Shown: positions 33,535 through 44,294 of the stretch, piece by piece
Layout of the letters: the number at the start of each line of letters is the position of its first letter
Numbering within the stretch: the stretch's first letter is position 1
NCBI GenBank assembly: GCA_032718475.1
Contig: JAUCBJ010003734.1
Location: 1 to 64,000 of the forward strand
Direction: 5' to 3'
DNA length: 64,000 nt
Source: Nemertoderma westbladi
Lineage: Eukaryota; Xenacoelomorpha; Nemertodermatida; Nemertodermatidae
Notes under the pieces: model-generated
What the model was told of the DNA's origin: nothing
Database searches by the model: none
What the model saw: only the letters and a program-made list of their open reading frames with translations
Translations under genes and position numbers: made by a program

Positions 33535-34879
33535 ATTGCGTCATACCTATTTTTTTTCATCAGTATCGGCAGCCGGCAGTGGTAGCTGGTGTAGCACATT
33601 AGTAATTTGCTGGCCTAAAGCCAGCGCAAGGTCAAGTTTCGACATTAGGGCAAATAAATAGCCTATCCCATTATAATAGTAAAATATTCTCACATTCGAC
33701 GTTATTCCGCCCGGTAACTGCCTGTAATTCTCTGTGGGAAGTTGGCTCCGAGTGCTAAGTCAGCGCACTCATATTAAGTAGCTTAGGGAGCCATTTCAGA
33801 TTTATTGTTTTGGTTGCTGCTTTTTTGGCTTATAAATTGGCTAAAACAGTTAGCTCTCTGTTGAGAATTCGACATAGAAAGGAGCGTGTGATTGTCAGAG
33901 CCGTATAGTTCGTAACAGTAAAATATTCTTAGAAGACGGTTCTGGAGGTCCTGCTTGCGTTCAACAGTAATAGATTGTGTTGGGCCAAGGTGGATCGCTT
34001 AACAGTAAGAGAGCTGAATTGTGTTCACTAGTCACAGAGAATGCAGTAATTTGTTGGGCCGTTACGGTAGTGTAAAATTAGTAAGTCTTAAATTATAGCT
34101 AGGTTTGTGAGAATTCAGTTTCGGCCAAAATTATATATAATAAAATTTAGGGTTTTAGTACCGGTATGTTGGATAACCGCCTAATTATTTTATACCATCT
34201 GGAGAACATGGCAAGATGGAACTTCTGATCCTGGGGTTTGTGTAGGCCTACGGGTTCGGTTTGCAATCAGCGACGAGACTGAAACCTAGGACGCGGAGAT
34301 GGAATCTCACAGCGAACAAGGTTAGTTGTTCTGTTGGTACCGTTGTATTTGTGGAAGCAGTAAAAAATTACCGGTTGTTTAACTGCGAAACTGAACTCAA
34401 TTTATTAATTAGGATAGTTAGGTTTAGCCGGCCATGGTGTTTTGGATCGCTCAGTTGGAGAGAGAGATAGTGTCGCAACCTGAAGGTGTAGCCACGCGCC
34501 AGTGGATACATATATAAAATTTAAAGGTAAAATTATGCTAATTTGAACTATATAATATATAATTAGAAATATTTTGGGTGATAAATTTATTTTTTTGAAT
34601 TTTTTGAATTAGATTCAAAAAATATTTTCATGTCATACCGGTATTTAAATGCTGTATAATAGCTATAGAACTACATTTTGTTTAAATATTATACCGGTAT
34701 TTGCTATAACTGCATACAATTAAATTCACAATATTATATTGTGAATTTATTTTCATATTTGACGTTTGAGACCAAATAAATTATTTGACAAATAATTTAA
34801 TCGAAATTTCGATTAAATTAAAGTATATCTCGAAAATTTGCGAAATTTTAGCCGGAAGGCAAAATATATACCTTAAATA
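33535..34879. other. No gene; probable 5' region of the outer BEL/Pao element
   Basis: The sequence directly precedes the outer gag relic and so should hold its LTR and leader. The matching 3' LTR is not in the window, so the ends cannot be placed. AT-rich with several ACCGGT words; an inverted pair AATTCACAATATTA/TATTGTGAATT lies at about 34725-34750. Confidence 0.3.
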
Positions 34880-37800
34880 TTGAGTGTCTCAGAAAAGGAG
34901 GCACTAGAGGACAGCTACGAGACAGCGGCTGGACCGCCAACTGACGACAGTATCAATATAACTGTTGATGACAATGCCGACTATGACGACGCAGCGAGTG
35001 ACGCTGACGTATGTGAACAGGAGGACGAGACAGTGACTAGTGAGGAAGATCAAGGTGAAGTAATATTATTAGGATCCCCTACCGCTACTATAAGGAAGGA
35101 TTGCACAGCAGCCCGGCCAGAGGTGAGTGATAGGGAAGGTAGTTTAGCAGGAGCAAGAGCCCAGAGCCCGGTTTCCAGACCTGTGGGTATGGTCAGTGCC
35201 GTGGTTCCAGTGGCAGTGAGGAGAACCCGTAGTTCCCTTAATAATCCCTCAAGTCCACCGAGTGTGAGTCAGGTAAGCGAGAAAGAGATAGACATAGCGA
35301 TAAAGAAGAAACTCCGCACGCATGCCAGACATATAACTCCGACAACGGACAAGGCAAGGAAGATGCTAACGACTCTGGTAGCATCGGAAGGTAAGGGTTA
35401 GCAGAACTTAGAAAGGGGTATACCTCAGCACTGTTTAAGCAGACTGAAGAACTCGCAGTCCTAGCAAAGAGAGCAGTTCAGAGGGAAGTCACCAATTGGT
35501 TGATGCAGAGTGGGGTAGTAGTACCAGGTGAGGTGCTGCCGACGACAACGAACATCCAACAGAGGACGCTTACACCGCCTGATGATGCATCTAGAGACAG
35601 TGGAGACTCGCAGGTTAGTCATGCGCGAGGAAAGGTCATATGCACCAGATCCATGGTATCCCAAAACTCCGTACAAGAAAAAAGAACCCATTTAGAAGAA
35701 CAACAACAAGAAATCTTAGCAGCAGCAGAGGCGAGGAAAAAGGCCAAACGAGAGGAGGAGCGCAGTCGCAGGGTTGAAGCGAAATTGCGAGAGTTGCAAC
35801 TCGAAAGCGAACGCAAGGATCGCTCACTTCAATGCGAACACGTGCACATGCACAAGGCATTTGAACTCAAACTTCAACATGAGCGCAAAGAACGCGAGGA
35901 ACGTGAACTTAAACTCGAATGCGAACGCGAGGAACTTGAATTCCAACGTGAACGCAAGAATAAAGAACTCGAACTTAAACATGAATGCGAGCGCGAGCAA
36001 CGTGAATTCCAACATGAACGCGAGAATAAAGAACTCGAACTTAAACTCGAACGTGAGTGCGAAAAACGTGAATTCCAACTCGAACATGAAAGGGTGGTGG
36101 TACATGAAGAACAGGCTAAATTGAAGGCAGAAACCGCCGCAAGAATCGCAAGGGAAGCAGAACAATGGTAGTTGGATCAATTAGAAAGCGCGAGATTGGA
36201 CTTAGAAAGAGAAGAGCGAACTAGGAAGGCGAATGAAATTGCCAAAAGGGGTATGCGAATGATTGAAGAATGTGGGGCGAGTATAGGTACCGAGTTGCGA
36301 GACCTATTCGTGCAACAGAAGGCTGAACAAGAGGCGAGATCTCCAGTTATACACGAGTCACCGTCGACAAGAGCACCTATACCCGGTCCGACTATTACGA
36401 GTACTCAGATCGTTAAACCATTTTCTGCATATCGCACACCGGTTGGTATCAGCGCTTCGCCGATTGCACAAGATCCACGCCATCAGGAGGGTGCTCCACG
36501 AGTGAATTATTATCGTGACTCAGCGGAATTTATAGAAGAAACCCCTAGAGGACGAACATTGGGCGAACCAAACCCGCGGGTTTGGAATACGCGAATGGAT
36601 CGCCGACCCAGTTCGACGGAAAACTTCCGGGTTAAACCGGAAGAAGGATCGTATGAAAGACAACGAATTACCCAAATAGAGCTGACAGCTCAGCGGAACC
36701 CTAGCCAGGAATTTATTACGAGGGAGGAGTTAAGCACCAGTCTAGCGCAAGCTATATTGCCGCACATTCAACCTATAACGGATATGCTTAGCAACTTACA
36801 GCTAAAGGAAGCAGCCTAGCGAAGGAATAATTCTATTCCTAGCAGACAGGAACAAGGTGGAGTCCAATCTGGCACACGAGTACGCTTATCAGAGGCAACA
36901 ATACCTCAAAGACCTCAGGTAAGAACACCTGTCCCTACGATCCATAATCCCGAATTCTTTCACTCGGATGAGATATTTATAGAAGAGGCTTGGGTTAGGG
37001 CCTCGGCACATAAACCAATACGAGCGCAGAGAACCGACACAGACTCGAGCGACGAAGAAGAAGATTTGAGGCGTCAGAAGTCCCAAAACCGGAAGGAAAG
37101 AAGGACCAACACGGAGCAGGTAAGTATAAACCCTCGGGAAGGGACTAGACCTAACAATCCTGCAGAATTGACCAACTTGATGGCCCGGAATGACGCCCCC
37201 CTCAGAGACATAGGTAAGTTTGCTGCCAGGCAGGGACTACCGGCACAACAACCCCAGAAGTTTATGGGCAACCACAAACATTGAAGGACGTTTAAGACTT
37301 ATGTCGACAAACAATTGACCAACAGCACCTTTACGCCCAATGAAAATTCAACTACCTACTACAAATGCTTCATCGCGAACCGAGAGGCATTGCTGATAAC
37401 TTCATCGGCAATGAAAGAGCATTTGAACTAGCCATGAAGACGCTTAGCGACATTTACGGGAATAAAACCAAGATGGCGCAGTCGATAGTCGAAGATTTGG
37501 GTAAGGGCGGAAAAATTACGACTCCGTTGGACCTGTTGAACTTAGCTAACGCCATCCAAACGCATTAGATATCTTAAAGACGGTAAATCTGCCTCATCAT
37601 GGTGACCACGCAGAAGTCTTAAAGAGTATAATAAGATGCTTAAACATGCGTTATCGACAGAAATGGTGAAAACTAGAAAATAAATTGGAGGGTCAAGACA
37701 AAGTGTTGACACTCAAACATATTATTCATGAAATGATAGCCACAGATGCTGTAGCAGAGATGAAGTCGAATTTCTCAGAAGAGAATATGAGAGAGACCAA

Positions 37801-38220
37801 GCCTGCTATTGGGAAGTCAATGGTGAGTTTTGACGAGGACAAAACGACTGTGACGTTTAACTCAATAGACAAATACAATCCGAGTACCCCTGCCTTCAGA
37901 CCAGACTCGTGAGTATGGTCAGGTGAGAGGTCAGATAGACCCAGAGTAAAGCAACAGGAGTTGCCAGACGGATTTGTAGGTTGCCAATTCTGCCTACTAA
38001 AAGAGGACAGATAAGATCACCATAAGTTAGACAGTTGCAGACGCTTCAACGAGCTAACTTCGGAACAGAGAAGGACTCAAGTGCGGACGTTGGACACCTT
38101 CTGGGCGTGCCTTGCTCCAGGTCACATACAGCGCCAGTGCCTGAACAGTAAAGACAGATGTATGAAATGCGGCAGACTACATCACAAGTTGCTACACGCG
38201 GATTTCCATACTCTAACAGA
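34880..38220 (+). pseudogene. Outer BEL/Pao element gag, decayed
   Basis: Successive pieces in changing frames give an acidic N-terminus (34880-35401), a long heptad-like coiled coil rich in Glu, Arg and Lys (35700-36170, words EREERELKLE, ELELKHECERE), a TAG at 36169-36171 with the same frame continuing to 36819, a DUF1759-like capsid part (about 37240-37560; LPAQQPQKFMGN, ALMKTL-like YGNKTKMAQSIVEDL) and a Cys/His region CLAPGHIQRQC and CMKCGRLHHKLLH (38102-38205). The last is the typical BEL/Pao knuckle pair. Gag forms the particle and packages RNA. The gene is cut off after the knuckles by the 2A-bearing LINE; its pol is found again at 59.75 kb. Confidence 0.75.
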
Positions 38221-38289
38221 CCGTTATTTACAGATAAATCCTCAAAGAAAGGGAAGCAGAGATCCCGTTTTACAGATTTATATTTTACA

Positions 38290-38733
38290 GATTATAGATT
38301 TACAGTTTTCATCGTTCTGGGCCGTTTTGTTGTGGCAGAACCATCCGATCCGCGGGGAAACCCTGCAACCCACCCAATACCCGTATTGGACTGGTTTGTG
38401 GAACACCCTGTCGCTACCGTTTCGAACTGCCACGCCGTATTGACGGAGATGTGGTCGACGAGTCGATTTAGCCTCTACTGCTCTCGTCGGGGAAGAAGAT
38501 CTTGGGTCTCCTCTCCACGAACTAGAGGCCTAATCACCAAACTCTGTCTTCTGTCTCTGGCTGGGGATATTGAGACCAACCCAGGACCCAGCAGGACGCG
38601 GGCCCCGAAGATCAACTGTCCCGTCTGTCAACGAGGAACAAACTCTCGGAGTAAGATCGTCCAATGCGAGAGTTGTGACACATTTGTACATTTAAAATGT
38701 AAAATGAACTTCCCTTTCATGATACTATTTTAG
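38290..38733 (+). CDS. CR1-like ORF1 N-terminal part: 2A peptide and PHD-like finger
   Basis: The open frame holds a hydrophobic LCLLSLAGDIETNPGP segment and then CPVCQRGTNSRSKIVQCESC...FVHLKC, a Cys4-His-Cys pattern of a PHD/zinc finger. 2A peptides make the ribosome skip the bond between the final Gly and Pro, and 2A at the N-terminus of LINE ORF1 is documented in sea urchin and other invertebrates. A likely initiator is the ATG near 38448. The frame ends at 38731-38733, just before the endonuclease; a frameshift there may have broken the original ORF. Confidence 0.7.
   Translation, partial: DYRFTVFIVLGRFVVAEPSDPRGNPATHPIPVLDWFVEHPVATVSNCHAVLTEMWSTSRFSLYCSRRGRRSWVSSPRTRGLITKLCLLSLAGDIETNPGPSRTRAPKINCPVCQRGTNSRSKIVQCESCDTFVHLKCKMNFPFMILF
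38563..38589 (+). other. 2A ribosome-skipping motif GDIETNPGP
   Basis: Codons from 38563 give G-D-I-E-T-N-P-G-P, matching the D(V/I)ExNPGP consensus. Skipping would occur between the Gly at 38584-38586 and the Pro at 38587-38589. A leucine-rich stretch lies directly upstream, as usual for 2A. Confidence 0.88.
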
Positions 38734-38739
38734 AATCAG

Positions 38740-39890
38740 AAACCGACGATTTATTCCTCACATCGCCTCTGCAAACTCCAAGTGATGCTGAGAGTGAAAC
38801 TTTTAAATTTTTTAAGAAAAAAGGTGTGTATTTTTTGCATTTAAATGCACGATCTCTGCTTCCCAAACTTTCCAAAATTCGTATTTTAATCAATAAATCC
38901 AACCCAGCAGTTTTAACAATCTCTGAAACTTGGCTCGATGATAGCATTTCTGATGGAGAAATTTATATTAATAATTACGTAGTTTGATGTAAGGATAGGG
39001 ACAGACACGGTGGTGGTGTCTGTACTTACATTCGATGTGATTTAGCTTTTAATCGTAGGGAAGATTTAGAGACTTGTGATGAAGTTTTACTGGTGGAACT
39101 TTTACTTCCTAAAACTAAACCTATTTTAATCGGTACTTTATATCGGCCCCCTAAACAATCAGATTTTTTGCAAAATTTTGAAAATACAATTTTATGTAAT
39201 CTTAGGTCAGACTGTGAAATATATTTCTTAGGTGATTTTAATACCTGTTACCATCACAAAGCATCCCCCATCTGTAAACAGTACCAAAGTATTTTAAATT
39301 TGTTTGGTTTAAAACAAATTATTTGAGATTCTACCAGAATTACCAGTAAAACTTCTACTTTACTAGATCACATCCTTTGTAATGATACCGATATTATTTC
39401 TCAATCTGGGGTTTTACCTATAGGTCTAAGCGATCATTTTATAGTTTTTTGCACAAGAAAGACACAAAAATCTTTTTTCGGGGATCATAAAACAGTGACA
39501 GTTAGGTCTATGAAAAATTACAGCAAGGAATGCTTTTTAAGTTTGTTAGTTAATTCTGACTGGGAACCCTGTTTTAAGGCCGCTGACATTAACCTTGCGT
39601 ACACTGTTTTTAAAGATATATTTCTAAAGGCTCTTAATACTGTAGCACCAATTAAATAAATTAGTCTTAAATAACGCACTGGGCCCTGGATGACCTCGGG
39701 TATTCTTAGTAATATCAGAGAAAGAGATAACTATTTGTATAAATTTAGGAAATACCGTGTTTTGTTTAGCTGATTATAATAATTACTGCAAATATAGAAA
39801 CCTTGTCCAACGGGAAATAAAAAAAGCTAAATCTGAATATTTGTACAACAAAATAAGTGAGAATAAAGATAATCCTAAAAGTCTATGGTC
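38740..39890 (+). pseudogene. CR1-like LINE endonuclease and RT linker, with stops
   Basis: The frame shows YFLHLNARSLLPKLSKI, LTISETWLDDS, GGGVCTYIR, LLVELLLPK, LIGTLYRPP, YFLGDFNTCY, STLLDHILCN and IGLSDHFIVF, the APE endonuclease motifs in order. In-frame stops occur near 38986 and 39324, and again at about 39656 and 39671. It then passes through RTGPWMTSGILSNIRERD into the RT linker, where the MITE is inserted. This copy is inactive. Confidence 0.8.
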
Positions 39891-39893
39891 TAC

Positions 39894-40580
39894 GGGGCCG
39901 TCCAAGTATGACGTCTGCACTTTTCCCCAAAATGTTGACCCCCTCCCTCCCCTAAATCAGATGTCATCAGATAGGCGATGACCCCCCCCCCCCCTAAATC
40001 AGATTAAAAAAAAATTGTAATAAACTATTATCAGCAGGATAAAGGTATTATATTGCATTGGAGGGGGGGTGCACGACGGCTGGCTGTTGTTACATATAGT
40101 TACATATAGCTTTATCTATATAGGAAGGTATAGAGTTGTAGTAGGACAGCCTATCGTTTACATACTTGTACCTGATGCGACAGCAGTTATAAAGCAGTAA
40201 TAAACATAAGCTAATAATAGGCCTATATGAACCGGTAGAGGTACCGGTACTGCAGTCTCTAACAATCATTAGCTTAGGATTAATGTTTCATTTTCAGGCA
40301 AACCCCAGTACCGCAGTACCCCAGTAGCACGCGTCCTAATCACTGAAACATGGTGACTGGTAACTGAAACAGAAGGTCGTGCTACAGGCCTTCGGGGGCT
40401 TCGAACAATTAAAATAGGCAAGCTATTTACTCTTCTGCTATATCTCTTCTAGCACCTATAAATGAACATGCTGACGTCAGATTTTGGCTGACCCCCTCCC
40501 CTCCCCTCATCAGCACGTCATCAGATTTTTCCAACCCCCCTCCCCCCCCTAAAGTGCTGACGTCATACTTTGACGGCCCC
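39894..40580. mobile_element. 687-bp MITE with GGGGCCGT termini and 3-bp TSD TAC
   Basis: The left end GGGGCCGTCCAAGTATGACG and the right end (TGACGTCATACTTTGACGGCCCC on the plus strand, 40558-40580) are inverse copies with a few mismatches. TAC is present at 39891-39893 and 40581-40583, and removing the element plus one TAC restores the LINE reading frame. Subterminal pyrimidine runs (CCCCCTCCC) lie at both ends. No coding content. Terminal motifs of this kind recur in invertebrate MITEs; the superfamily is not assigned. Confidence 0.85.
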
Positions 40581-40609
40581 TACCCTAAAATCTTTAGGTT
40601 AAAAAAACC

Positions 40610-42156
40610 TTAAATCTAAATCGAATATTTTTCTGCAAGATAACGGTGAGCTGATTCATGATCATACTCTAGTTAGTAATTTATTTAATAATTATTTTAC
40701 TAATGTTGCCTCAAATTTAGTTAAGAAGTTACCGTTATCAAGTAATAAATATAGTATAGGGTCCGAAACTCTAAATAATTTTTATTTAGAAAAGTTACAA
40801 AATTCAGAAAAGTTATTTTTAAAACCCGTTTCTGAGGATTTCGTTTTTCAAAATCTACTTAGCCTATCAGCCTCAAAAAGTACCGGTTTAGACCTAATAC
40901 CTGCCCGTTTTCTTAAGGATGGTGCTGAAGTACTTAAAGTGCCTATTACTTTTATTATTAATTACTCTATCGTAGAAAATGTAGTACCAGACGAACTGAA
41001 ATTAGCTAAGGTTGTTCCTCTGTATAAAAAGAATAGTAAAGTAGAACACTGTAATTACAGACCTGTTAGTATCTTAAGTATTGTATCTAAAATTCTAGAA
41101 CGTTCTGTTTTTCTACAGCTGGAAGCACATTTTAGTAGGCTAAATCTGATCGATGAACTTCAGTCCGGTTTTCGTAAATCATATTCTACAGACACCTGTC
41201 TTATTAACTTAACCGATACAATTAGATGTAATAACGCAAAGGGTTTATATACTGGTATGGTAATGTTGGACCTACAAAAGGCTTTCGATACTGTAGATCA
41301 CGAAATTCTGCTTGGTAAGTTAGGCCTGATGGGTGTAGGTTCTATAGACTGGTTCAAGTCCTACCTGTCAGACAGAGGTCAAACTGTAGTCATTAGCAAA
41401 TCGCAGTCTACTGTACAAGAGATTACCTGTGGTGTACCGCAAGGTAGTATATTAGGTCCTCTGCTTTTTGTATGCAATGTAAATGATATGATAAGTAGTA
41501 TAGATCCCGATTTTAAACTCATTTTATATGCCGGCGACAGTGCTCTTATTTTCTCTCATAAAGATCCTATCCATATTTCCCAAAAGTTAAGTGCAGTTCT
41601 AGAATCCTGTAATGAGTGGTTGGTTGATAATAAGCTATCCATTCACTACGGTAAGACTGAAAGTATTTTGTTTGGTTCCAAAAGAAAGTTAAAGAAGGTA
41701 ACTAAGTTTGAAGTCACTAGTAATGGACATAAGATTGAAAATAAAAAGGAAGTTAAATATTTAGGCGCCCATTGGATAACTGCTTATCAGGAGAAAGTAC
41801 AGTGAAAAATATTTTCTCGAAAGTTAACAGTTAACAGAAATAAAAATAGTTTAAACACCGACTCCCGCAAGTTACTTTGCTCTTCTTTAATACAGTGTCA
41901 CATGGACTATGCATGCTCTTCTTGGTATGAAGGCTTAACCAAACAGCTTAAATGTAAATTACAAGTAGCTCAGAATAAAGTAGTACGATTTATTAAAGAC
42001 TACAAACCTAGGCACCACCTAACTCCAGATGACTTTTCTGAATCTGGACTACTTAACTTAGATAGTAGAGTTAAGCAGCTACGCCTTAACCATGTGGATA
42101 AAGTGTATAGTGGTAAATGTCACAATTACCTAAAACAAAAATTCAACAGAGTACGC
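40610..42156 (+). pseudogene. CR1-like LINE reverse transcriptase, catalytic box altered
   Basis: RT motifs are present in order: [49 protein letters not shown], the motif-[32 protein letters not shown], and [14 protein letters not shown]. The catalytic box is YAGD, not YADD (GGC at about 41534), so this copy cannot polymerise DNA. A stop at 41803-41805 and a frame change follow before 41902-42156. The reading frame is then cut by the inner BEL/Pao element and ends after it at 59374. Confidence 0.85.
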
Positions 42157-43140
42157 TGTTACGCTCAGTTCATTGTGCGTAAAAAAAGGACAAAGTGTTT
42201 GCAAGTCCATTGTGTTTATATGTCTGTATGTGGTATTGTTGTAGTGCTACCGGTAGCATAATTGGTTTACTGACTGACTGAAAAGGCTTCACTGTCAGAC
42301 GTGCTGCTGTGTTGCAGCAGTCTTGGTGATGTGCTAACGATGGTTGTACCGTGTGTCAACTGTCAGACGTGCTGCTGTGTTGCAGTCTTAGTGATGTGCT
42401 AACGATAGGTATACCGTGTATACATTGCATATGTGCAACCGGTATAGTGTAAACCGGCTGACCATACCGAAAATGACGGTAGACTTAACTGTCAGAGCAG
42501 TTGCGGACCATGCCTATTTGGAGGCTCAGATGTCAGGATGTTTGTGTTTATGGTAACATAATTATTGATTTATGGATTTATAGATGGTTTAGCTAAAGGA
42601 GGAACTGGTTAGTCATTATTATTCTCATATTGCAATATTTATTGCGTTTGTATATATCTGTGTTTGGTTAAGTTTATGAAATATATTATAAACGTTTAAA
42701 CAATGATTAATAGACCTACCTATGTTCAGCAAGCTAGGCCTACCTCACCTACCTACATATAGATCTTGGTAAGAATAATATGCAGTAATATACATTGTAA
42801 TGTAAGTACAGTATCACAATAGTTGATTGGGTTGATATATTAATTAATAATGTTTGTTGTTGTTTTAGGTTTGAATCTTTACCTTGTCATTGCATATATT
42901 ACAATGTTGTCAATCTGTTGATTGTATTCAATAATGCATAACATAATGGTGATGAATACAAAGTCGTTTCTCTAACTGTGTAATAAGTGTTCTAAAGTAA
43001 ATATTATTTGTGGTATAATATACTTTTACTGATGACTGAAGATGACTGAATCTCTATTTCATTATTTCTTATACGAGTATGGCGCGGCCAAGCAATTGGT
43101 TCATGTTTAAAACCCCCTTTCACTCATATATAGTGAAACA
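42157..43140 (+). repeat. 5' LTR of the inner BEL/Pao element
   Basis: 984 bp, starting TGTTACGCTC and ending AGTGAAACA, with TG...CA ends. It is nearly identical to 58159-59144, differing by scattered substitutions and small indels. A GTTTACTGACTGACTGA word and a repeated CTGTCAGACGTGCTGCTGTG block lie in it. Confidence 0.95.
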
Positions 43141-43155
43141 ATTCAAACCATTGGA

Positions 43156-43776
43156 ATGGATCCTTTGGTAAAGGATGTTAAATTAAAACGGACGACTGCC
43201 AAGGCCAGTTTAACTCGGAAACTGAATAAGTTGAGCAGTTTGGGAGTTGGAGACTCCCCAGAGTTGTGGTCCTCCGCATGGAGTGATGTATCCACAGCAA
43301 TGGACCTCGTCTGTGAAACCCACGAGGTATATGTTGAATTATTAACAGAATCCAATGCAGGAGAACTACAAGTTGATGACCAAACCTGTGAAGAGATATG
43401 GATTAATGTTGAGACTGCTCGATATGATAATGCCATTCTTGTTTGGAAAAATGGTTCAAGGAGCATTGGAGTGGAAGAGAGAATATTAGAGGCAAAAGTT
43501 TGAGTTGCTAAGGGTGAAATTTGACCAATGTGTGTCTGATTGTGATGTCACTATGGGTCAACTGTCACTAATGGCATGATTGCAACTGTTTCAGGATTGA
43601 TGGCTGATGTTGCCATTGCTAAGGAAACATGTGAAGCTGTAAATCAAACTGTATTGGGGTTTATGGATACAGATGAACAACAGACAACAATGGAATGGAA
43701 TGAAACACTGAATGACAGTTTTTATTCTATGAAAATAAAAGCGGATAATTTCATTGCAACCCAATCTGGTGCTCGC
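43156..43776 (+). pseudogene. Inner BEL/Pao gag, N-terminal part
   Basis: Starts at the ATG 43156, 16 bp after the LTR (MDPLVKDVKLKRTTAKASL). A frameshift near 43480 and stops break it; a second piece (43576-43782) carries the helical region before the capsid fold. It is cut at 43776 by the gag-only LTR element and continues at 49874. Confidence 0.7.
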
Positions 43777-44294
43777 TGTTAGCTTATCCAATTCCGCTAA
43801 CACAAACCCATAGAGTGAGCCATTAAGCAATATTGGGGGCCACGAGGTTGGTTACCCAATCTCGCGTCACCCCAATAAAGTGGGAAGGAGAAACACACAA
43901 TAGGGGTCAGGGGCCAAACCCCTAACCGAGAGAGAACACAGGGAGTGAAGGGAAACACTCCAAAGGGTGCCAACAGGGATATTAGCCAATGGGGGGACAG
44001 CATCGACTAGGTACTGTAACAAGGCCAAACCGTGCAATATATATTACCGGTCGATGCAATCAGTTATTCAGTTTACTCAGTCAGCTCAGTAGGGTGGAAC
44101 GGTGACTTCTATCACCGTCCGCTACCGCCATCATACTTATCTACCGGTAACCGTGTCATACTATACTATATATATCAACTATATTATACCTTATACATAT
44201 TACCGAACACCAGAACTCTTACCTTTCACACACGGCGGGGACGCGTAGATAGAAAACCCAAACGGATAAACCGGGATCCGTAGATCCCGTCACA
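43777..44294 (+). repeat. 5' LTR of the gag-only element
   Basis: 518 bp. It contains TATATATATCAACTATATTATA-like AT-rich sequence near 44165-44195 and an ACACGGCGGGGACGCG block near the end. It matches the 3' LTR except for a few substitutions and short indels. Confidence 0.95.

Noticed and set aside
42157-42261. Continuation of the 41902 frame into the LTR as a protein C-terminus
   Set aside because: The LTR starts at 42157; the extra codons are LTR sequence repeated at 58159, and the real continuation lies at 59145.
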